Source of the DNA: a bacterium | Lineage (GTDB): Bacteria; Patescibacteriota; Minisyncoccia; Phycocordibacterales; SBAW01 | Assembly (NCBI GenBank): GCA_030647845.1 | Contig: JAUSIO010000068.1 | Coordinates: 1 to 9,112, forward strand | Length of the DNA: 9,112 nucleotides | Direction of reading: 5' to 3' | Shown here: one piece after another, positions 4,989-9,112 of the stretch | Layout of the letters: the number at the start of each line of letters is the position of its first letter | Position numbering within the stretch: position 1 is the first letter of the stretch | Made by a program: the position numbers and the translations under genes | Notes under the pieces: generated by a model | What the model saw: only the letters and a program-made list of their open reading frames with translations | Told to the model about the DNA's origin: nothing | The model's database searches: none

Positions 4989-5025
4989 ACTCTACTTCAT
5001 GAAGTATGGAGAGAGTATGAAGATA
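4989..5025 (-). promoter_or_regulatory. Weaker direct-repeat box and -10 upstream of the DUF5666-like gene
   Basis: On the plus strand AGTATG occurs at 5003-5008 and 5014-5019, an exact 11-base period. In gene sense these read TTCATACT and TCCATACT. The proximal half-site is followed after 9 bases by TAGAGT (4989-4994). Geometry matches the boxes before the kinase, regulator and FnIII-like genes, but the sequence match is partial. The overlapping ACTTCATGAAGT (4994-5005) is a perfect palindrome. Confidence 0.4.
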
Positions 5026-5031
5026 GACCAG

Positions 5032-5059
5032 CCGCCACGGCAAAACCTTGCCGTGGCGG
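5032..5059. terminator. Perfect 12-bp hairpin just after the pilin-like gene
   Basis: CCGCCACGGCAA (5032-5043) and TTGCCGTGGCGG (5048-5059) pair without mismatch around AACC. The hairpin begins four bases after the stop codon of the minus-strand gene. No U-tract follows on either strand, so it is either an unusual U-less terminator or a 3'-end-protecting stem. Confidence 0.5.
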
Positions 5060-5063
5060 TGAG

Positions 5064-5876
5064 TCACCCCATTGTTGGAGGATTCTCTATTTCTTTCTGT
5101 GAATTGAAGTGGCTAGTTCCGTCCTGGAAACAAGCAGTCGCGCCTCGCGTGTTTTTTACCACTAACCAATAGTAATGGTTAGCAACGATATTTACCATTT
5201 CCGATCCATTAAGGGAAACCTCTTTGCCGTTATTAAGTCCGTAAATAACTGCGCTTCCTCCCTTGCCAAGCGAATGAGCTATGTATGCTTCGTCGGCATT
5301 TTTTGAAGTCCAAGTTAGCGTTACCGCATTCCCTGCAGGCGACGTCATTCCAATAGTGCATGTAGGTACAGCTACAACGCTACCAGGAACAGTAAAGGTA
5401 CCGCTCTCAGCAAGCGTCTTGCCTATGCCGCCTATAAATACTTCCAACCGCAGACGATACGTACCTGCGGGTAGAGAAATCTTGACGTCCTCATATCGCA
5501 CAAGACTTGCGAGATTTATTTCATGAGTGCCTATCTTTATCTCCGTTTCGTCCCACATTGCTAGGCCAGAGGGAACATCAATTATTCGTATCCACGCATC
5601 CCTATGCTCTATATCATTGATGCGATAAGTAAGAGACGGATAAGTCATAGAAACTATCTCTACAGAGGATTTTGAGGAAGAAGTAGAGGGAGGCAATTGA
5701 CTATCTTTCGAAAGTGGTTGTTCCACCTGAGTCGGCAACTGTTGCAAATTATCCGACGGAGTTTGCGAAGGCGTATTCTGTTGCACGACGTAGTATGCAC
5801 CGCCACCGAGTACCACGAGCCCGACCAGTATCGCTATCAAAACCTGAAGTCCGATGAATCCTTTTTGATTTTGCAT
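5064..5876 (-). CDS. Exported protein with pilin-like N-terminus and Ig-like C-terminal domain
   Basis: The product has 270 residues. MQNQKGFIGLQVLIAILVGL begins with KGF followed by a long hydrophobic helix (residues 7-32). This resembles the type IV prepilin cleavage site G6/F7, although the expected Glu at +5 is Gln (Q11). A Ser/Thr/Pro/Gln-rich stalk (33-70) leads to a beta-rich domain (about 72-165). The C-terminal domain, about 171-250, shows PTCTIGMTSP, AVTLTWTSKNADEAYI, and YYWLVVKNTRGATACF, a pattern seen in Ig-like repeats with paired cysteines (C173, C249). It could be a pseudopilin-like component or simply a membrane-anchored surface protein; the Q at +5 makes the first less certain. 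ATG 5874-5876 has no Shine-Dalgarno and no clear promoter. It is the first gene of the minus-strand envelope run. Confidence 0.7.
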   Translation of the reverse strand: MQNQKGFIGLQVLIAILVGLVVLGGGAYYVVQQNTPSQTPSDNLQQLPTQVEQPLSKDSQLPPSTSSSKSSVEIVSMTYPSLTYRINDIEHRDAWIRIIDVPSGLAMWDETEIKIGTHEINLASLVRYEDVKISLPAGTYRLRLEVFIGGIGKTLAESGTFTVPGSVVAVPTCTIGMTSPAGNAVTLTWTSKNADEAYIAHSLGKGGSAVIYGLNNGKEVSLNGSEMVNIVANHYYWLVVKNTRGATACFQDGTSHFNSQKEIENPPTMG

Positions 5877-5991
5877 AAAAAAGTTTTGCTAGTTTGTTAA
5901 TAAATACACTCACAGAGTAGCACGTTCTTCACACAAAAACCAGAGACCTTGAGGATACTTAACTATATTATTAAATAATTTCTATAACATT
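5877..5991. other. Divergent intergenic region with a possible half-site
   Basis: This AT-rich gap separates the pilin-like gene (minus) and the DUF1059-like gene (plus). TTGAGGATAC (5949-5958) matches the distal part of the kinase box (GTGAGGATAC at 8876-8885), but no second half-site lies 11 bases away. ATTATTAAATAAT (5967-5979) is a perfect AT palindrome. TATAAC (5983-5988) is too close to ATG 5992 to serve as its -10. I cannot assign a promoter with confidence. Confidence 0.3.
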
Positions 5992-6195
5992 ATGAAAGTA
6001 CTACTTATGTGCCCCGAGTGCGAGTATCGAGCAGGGAGCTTGTCGGAAAAAGGGCTGTTGAACAAAATTATCATGTGGAACCACGTCAAACGCGCCCACC
6101 CGGCGGCCGCGGAGCGGATTATGCGGATGTACAAAACGATGCCGGCAGACCTCTGGGGCGCACGCGCCATGGGGCAGACGCTTGTGTTGGAGTAG
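5992..6195 (+). CDS. Small DUF1059-like Cys/His protein
   Basis: The 67-residue protein begins MKVLLMCPECEYRAG and continues with a helix containing NHVKRAHP. CPEC (C7, C10) and H31/H36 form a C-x2-C...H-x4-H arrangement that could bind zinc. The spacing and the AHP ending of the helix resemble DUF1059, a family of short zinc-finger-like proteins of unknown role. The C-terminal extension (residues 38-67) goes beyond the usual DUF1059 core. No Shine-Dalgarno is seen. It lies 54 bases upstream of the response regulator on the same strand, but the regulator has its own putative promoter in that gap. Confidence 0.65.
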   Translation: MKVLLMCPECEYRAGSLSEKGLLNKIIMWNHVKRAHPAAAERIMRMYKTMPADLWGARAMGQTLVLE

Positions 6196-6201
6196 TCTTC
6201 A

Positions 6202-6239
6202 CCATCTTCATGAGATATTCATGTAGCGGGAAGTAAGGT
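6202..6239 (+). promoter_or_regulatory. Direct-repeat box and -10 upstream of the response regulator gene
   Basis: TTCATG occurs at 6207-6212 and 6218-6223, an exact 11-base period. Ten bases after the second copy is TAAGGT (6234-6239), a weak -10 hexamer at the same spacing as before the FnIII-like gene. The reverse complement of this stretch matches the kinase box at about 16 of 22 positions. A third, less regular TTCA is at 6198. Placed directly before an OmpR-type gene, it suggests autoregulation. Confidence 0.55.
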
Positions 6240-6249
6240 AGTATGAAGT

Positions 6250-6924
6250 ATGAGGTTATTAATTGTAGAAGACGAGGAGGTGCTTGCACAGAACCTAAAG
6301 AAAATCCTTGAGCATAAGGGCTTTGCGGTCGACATGCTTATGGATGGCGAGAAGGCGCATAGCCGTATACTCCTCTACCACAAGGACTACGATGCGATTA
6401 TTCTTGACCTAACCCTGCCGGGTATGGACGGTGCGACTTTGACCCGGAACTTGCGAGCCGACGACATCACCACGCCTATTATTATCTTGACTGGCCGGAG
6501 CGACACCGAGAGCAAGGTCGCGCTACTCAACGCCGGCGCGGACGACTATGTGGTAAAACCATTTTCGTCAGAGGAGTTAGTTGCCCGCATTGCCTCGGTA
6601 CTGCGGCGACCTGTAGCAACACAGACGGTCGTACACGCGGTTGGCGATATTGTGATAGACACCGCCACACACCGTGTGAGTGTTGGGAGTACCGAAATCG
6701 TACTAACCCTTAAAGAGTATTCGCTCCTCGAATGTTTTTTCCGCCGGCCGGGCGAGATACTTACACGCGAAGAGCTCTCGAGCCAGGTGTGGGACTTTAA
6801 CGCGCTCACCTTAAGCAACGTCCTTGATGTACATATGAAAAACTTACGTAAAAAACTAGCGCGAAGCAGCAACTCGGCTCGTTTTGAAACGGTCCGCGGT
6901 GTTGGTTATCGCTTTGTTGTATAA
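6250..6924 (+). CDS. OmpR/PhoB-family response regulator (REC + winged helix)
   Basis: The product has 224 residues. The receiver domain (1-118) shows acidic pocket E7/D8, phospho-acceptor D53 in IILDLTLPGMDG, T81, and K103 in VVKPFSS, all as expected for a phosphorylatable receiver. The DNA-binding winged helix (about 128-224) has the HRVSVGSTEIVLTLKEYSLL start, the EILTREELSSQVW helix, recognition-helix segment NVLDVHMKNLRKKL, and wing RFETVRGVGYRF. It acts in the cytoplasm as a phosphorylation-dependent transcription factor. ATG 6250 gives the conserved LLIVEDE start; an overlapping ATG at 6243 is out of frame. Only a weak AAGG lies 11 bases upstream. The HisKA-only gene follows one base after its stop codon, so they form an operon. 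The direct repeats before it and before the kinase are the expected type of target. Confidence 0.95.
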   Translation: MRLLIVEDEEVLAQNLKKILEHKGFAVDMLMDGEKAHSRILLYHKDYDAIILDLTLPGMDGATLTRNLRADDITTPIIILTGRSDTESKVALLNAGADDYVVKPFSSEELVARIASVLRRPVATQTVVHAVGDIVIDTATHRVSVGSTEIVLTLKEYSLLECFFRRPGEILTREELSSQVWDFNALTLSNVLDVHMKNLRKKLARSSNSARFETVRGVGYRFVV

Positions 6925-6925
6925 C

Positions 6926-7159
6926 ATGATCGACCTCTCAACCATATCTCACGATCTGCGCGGACCGCTTTCCACCATTTTAAGCTCGGTCGAACTCTTG
7001 CGACTAGAGGGAGGACATGCTCCAGAGACCACGGTCCTACTTGACACCATAGAGCAACAAATACGCGCCATGACCAGCAAGCTGGACGGTCTGCGTACAC
7101 TTTCGCACGCTCCGGTTACTCCTATACTCGAACCACCGTCTGTGGCAAAACCTCTCTAA
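6926..7159 (+). CDS. HisKA-only phosphoacceptor/dimerisation domain protein
   Basis: The 77-residue product consists almost wholly of a histidine-kinase dimerisation and phosphoacceptor hairpin. SHDLRGPLSTIL is an H-box with H9, and LLDTIEQQIRAMTSKLDGL (residues 38-56) is the second helix. There is no HATPase catalytic domain, sensor or membrane segment, and none could follow because the opposite strand holds the convergent hybrid kinase gene. The gene starts one base after the response regulator stop and overlaps the kinase gene by 38 bases at the 3' ends. By analogy with Spo0B and Hpt proteins it could pass phosphate between the kinase receiver domain and the OmpR-type regulator; alternatively it is a remnant of a truncated kinase. 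The H-box is intact, which favours function, but translation is unproven and no Shine-Dalgarno is visible. Confidence 0.65.
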   Translation: MIDLSTISHDLRGPLSTILSSVELLRLEGGHAPETTVLLDTIEQQIRAMTSKLDGLRTLSHAPVTPILEPPSVAKPL

Positions 7160-8831
7160 ACGCATCACTAAGCTCCTTGATGCCGACTGGTTTTGTGAGA
7201 TGTGTCGTAAAGCCAGCATCGAGCGCTTTTTGCTTATCTTCGCGAAGCCCATATCCTGTGAGCGCAATAATAGGTATCGCAACACCGCGTGCGCGCAAGG
7301 TCTGAACGACCTTGTACCCGTCCATATGCGGCATGCCGATGTCGAGAATGATAATATCAAAATCCGAGAGCGTCTTGTGTGCAAGAGCCTCTTCGCCCGA
7401 GTAAAGTGCTTCGGCATGACCACCCAGTTTGTTGAGTAACTTGACGAGCGAGTCCGCAGCTTGCACGTTGTCATCCACTATGAGTACGCGTTGCCTCATG
7501 CTACCAGCGATTCCGTGCGAGCTCGACTCGGACGCAAAACTAAAGATATCCGTGATAGGGAGTTTAATCACAAATTCGCTTCCTTTGCCCCTGCCGTCGC
7601 TCGAGGCTACGATAGTGCCGCGATGCAACTCCACGATTTTCTGCACGAGCAGAAGCCCGATGCCCAACCCGCTTGTGTTGTTCCCGTTGTGCCCCTGATA
7701 ATACATCTCAAAAATATTGGGTAGGTCGTCGGGGTCGATGCCTTCGCCGTTGTCGCGGACCTTGATAATCGCATTTTCGCGCTCCTTCGAAACGTCTACC
7801 CAGATGGAGCCACCGGAGGGCGTGAACTTAGCGGCGTTGCTCATCAGGTTAGTTATGGCCTGCTCAAGCCGTGTGTCATCGGCCCACACCGGGAGTGGCG
7901 TCGATGGATAGGTAAAGTGGAGTGTAATGTCCGACGTGCGCAACAGGGCATCCGACGCCTTCAGCGAGCGCTCAACGAGCTTACGCAACTCCACGGTGTG
8001 TGGCACTATTTCTATTTTTGCCTGCGTAAAACGGGTAACATCCAAGAGGTCACCGAGGAGTTTTGTGAGATGGTCAAATTGATGCTCGATAGACTCGAGT
8101 TCCTCGCGCACATCGGTCGTGGTCTCGCGGAGCTTTAGCAACTCGAGTGAGCTTTTGATTGGCGCCAAGGGGTTCCTCAACTCATGCGAGAGCGAGGCGA
8201 GGAAGATGTCCTTTGCCTTGTCGCGCTTGGATATTTCGTCATCGAGACGACCGTTGTCCAGCACAATACCGAGGTCATTGCAAAATTCTCGGAAGAACTC
8301 GAAGTCATCGCGCGTGTATACACGACCAGACTCTGCATAGCCGAGTGTGAGCGCACCAAGCACCTTGCCACGCGCAAAAATAGGGATAATCATGAGCGAC
8401 TTGAGCCCGAGGCGTTGCATCGCTTCAAGGTGCTCGGGCGAGCGCGCACCCTGCCGTATCGTCTCGTCGGTAACAGCAGGTACAAATTGTGCCTCGCCAG
8501 TTCTAATAACCGCGTAGAGGTCACTCGAATTTTTTTCGGTTGTGGGAAATCGTTTCTCGAACTCAAAGAGGTAGTCGGTCATCTTTTGGTCCTGATGGAT
8601 AACCGCGATACGCTCGAGGTCACCGTGCTCGTTGAGCACATCGATTGCGCACCAGTCGGCGAGTGATGGTACCGTCAATTTGGCCTTCTCCAGTAGCCAC
8701 GTGCGAAAATCCACTTTTTTCGAAAGGATCTTTGCCGATTCCATCATGAAACGAAGCTTACTTTCGCACGAATTGAGGCGCGAAACACCGGTAGCACCAA
8801 GCGCCTTTTTATTATTATTGGGATGTATCAT
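7122..8831 (-). CDS. Soluble hybrid histidine kinase: GAF - HisKA - HATPase - receiver
   Basis: The product has 569 residues. A GAF-like sensor region occupies about 35-195 (LGLKSLMIIPIFARGKVLGALTLG is its core strand-helix end, 141-164). HisKA has H216 in SLSHELRNPLAPI. The ATPase domain has the N box with N332 in NLMSNAAKFT, G1 DNGEGI (360-365), F box IFEMYY and G2 GLGIGLLL (388-395). The C-terminal receiver (about 447-565) has D453/D454, phospho-site D497 in IILDIGMPHMDG, T525 and K547. All key residues are present, so autophosphorylation and internal His-to-Asp transfer are expected. There is no transmembrane segment, so it senses a cytoplasmic signal, perhaps a small ligand in the GAF domain. 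A hybrid kinase usually needs a separate His protein to reach a second regulator, and the HisKA-only protein next door is a candidate. No Shine-Dalgarno precedes ATG 8829-8831; a direct-repeat box lies upstream. Confidence 0.95.
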   Translation of the reverse strand: MIHPNNNKKALGATGVSRLNSCESKLRFMMESAKILSKKVDFRTWLLEKAKLTVPSLADWCAIDVLNEHGDLERIAVIHQDQKMTDYLFEFEKRFPTTEKNSSDLYAVIRTGEAQFVPAVTDETIRQGARSPEHLEAMQRLGLKSLMIIPIFARGKVLGALTLGYAESGRVYTRDDFEFFREFCNDLGIVLDNGRLDDEISKRDKAKDIFLASLSHELRNPLAPIKSSLELLKLRETTTDVREELESIEHQFDHLTKLLGDLLDVTRFTQAKIEIVPHTVELRKLVERSLKASDALLRTSDITLHFTYPSTPLPVWADDTRLEQAITNLMSNAAKFTPSGGSIWVDVSKERENAIIKVRDNGEGIDPDDLPNIFEMYYQGHNGNNTSGLGIGLLLVQKIVELHRGTIVASSDGRGKGSEFVIKLPITDIFSFASESSSHGIAGSMRQRVLIVDDNVQAADSLVKLLNKLGGHAEALYSGEEALAHKTLSDFDIIILDIGMPHMDGYKVVQTLRARGVAIPIIALTGYGLREDKQKALDAGFTTHLTKPVGIKELSDAFREVLPQTVVRV

Positions 8832-8848
8832 GTACAGTTTAAGTCTAC

Positions 8849-8885
8849 ATTGTATTACCGCATCATGAAGATATCGTGAGGATAC
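8849..8885 (-). promoter_or_regulatory. Direct-repeat box and -10 upstream of the hybrid kinase gene
   Basis: On the plus strand CATGAA (8864-8869) and CGTGAG (8875-8880) lie 11 bases apart. In gene sense they read CTCACG then TTCATG. Nine bases further is TACAAT (8849-8854), a 5/6 match to the -10 consensus. Expected transcription starts about 11 bases before ATG. This copy and the one before the FnIII-like gene are the closest pair in the window (19 of 22). Confidence 0.6.
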
Positions 8886-8904
8886 CTATACTCTTTTTGC
8901 TAGT

Positions 8905-9112
8905 TTACCACACAAAGAGCGTATGGAATATGCGCGCCCACCAACTCTCGCTCTGAGTAGTCAACGCCGAAGAAGTTGCACTGTCGCGCACGATTTGTAT
9001 CACACCCTCGCCCGGCCGGGCGACGCCAAAACGCTCGCGCAACTGTGTCTCTACCCCGCGCGAGGAGGAGGTATTAGCAACCGCGGCGGCCACGCGTGTT
9101 TCTTGTGCTTGT
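8905..9112 (-). CDS. Septum formation initiator FtsB/DivIC-like protein, C-terminal part (partial, runs off right edge)
   Basis: The visible 69 residues end in GVETQLRERFGVARPGEGVIQIV, then an Ala/Ser/Thr-rich linker and a Trp-rich tail (WWARIFHTLFVW). The segment from GVE to GEGVIQIV matches the conserved end of FtsB/DivIC proteins, where a coiled coil is followed by a REKFGLxxPGExV motif. These single-pass divisome proteins form a complex with FtsL and FtsQ/DivIB at the septum. The membrane segment and most of the coiled coil would lie beyond the right edge; the GTG at 9091-9093 is an internal codon, since similarity implies a longer N-terminus. The stop codon is 73 bases upstream of the kinase start on the same strand; the kinase has its own putative promoter in the gap. 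Confidence 0.75.
   Translation of the reverse strand, partial: QAQETRVAAAVANTSSSRGVETQLRERFGVARPGEGVIQIVRDSATSSALTTQSESWWARIFHTLFVW

Noticed and set aside
5884..5895. 12-base repeat TTTTGCTAGTTT, also at 8895-8906
   Set aside because: A few exact 12-mers are expected by chance in 9 kb when both strands are considered. The position relative to each start codon differs greatly.
5983..5988. TATAAC as -10 of the DUF1059-like gene
   Set aside because: Only three bases separate it from ATG 5992, so transcription would begin inside the gene. I left the promoter unassigned.

Overview
The window looks like a chromosomal segment of a Patescibacteria (Candidate Phyla Radiation) bacterium, probably a Parcubacteria lineage. 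This is an inference. It rests on a DUF3494 ice-binding-type protein fused to a peptidoglycan-binding-like domain, several small single-pass proteins with Ser/Thr/Pro-rich stalks and Ig/FnIII-like domains, start codons mostly without a Shine-Dalgarno sequence (some apparently leaderless), and tRNA genes without an encoded CCA end. I see no plasmid, phage, IS or CRISPR hallmark.

Left part (1-1830): the 5' end of a PEP synthase/pyruvate phosphate dikinase-family gene (minus) is divergent from a histidine-phosphatase gene (plus) that ends at an intrinsic terminator. Next comes a roughly 250-base non-coding zone crowded with hairpins and a degenerate tRNA-like sequence (minus). It is followed by tRNA-Arg(CCU) (minus), a glutaredoxin-like gene (minus) with a well-formed promoter, and tRNA-Gly(CCC) (plus). 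A hairpin terminator separates that tRNA from the next gene.

Middle part (1841-5876): four consecutive minus-strand genes encode exported or membrane-anchored proteins. They are an ice-binding-domain protein with a VPATPA-repeat linker and a PG-binding-like C-terminus, a membrane-anchored protein with three FnIII-like domains, a one-TM protein with a DUF5666-like domain, and a protein with a pilin-like N-terminus and an Ig-like C-terminus.

Right part (5992-9112): a small DUF1059-like Cys/His protein gene, then an OmpR-family response regulator. One base after it is a 77-residue HisKA-only protein. Convergent with these, and overlapping the HisKA-only gene at the 3' end, is a soluble GAF-HisKA-HATPase-REC hybrid histidine kinase. 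The window ends in the 3' part of a FtsB/DivIC-like septum-formation gene.

The most notable signal is a repeated promoter architecture. Two half-sites of TTCATG/CTCACG type, 11 bases apart, lie 9-10 bases upstream of a -10-like hexamer. It occurs upstream of the response regulator, the hybrid kinase and the FnIII-like surface protein, and in weaker form upstream of the DUF5666-like membrane protein. I infer an autoregulated two-component system or phosphorelay (hybrid kinase, HisKA-only adaptor, OmpR-type regulator) that controls neighbouring cell-envelope genes.
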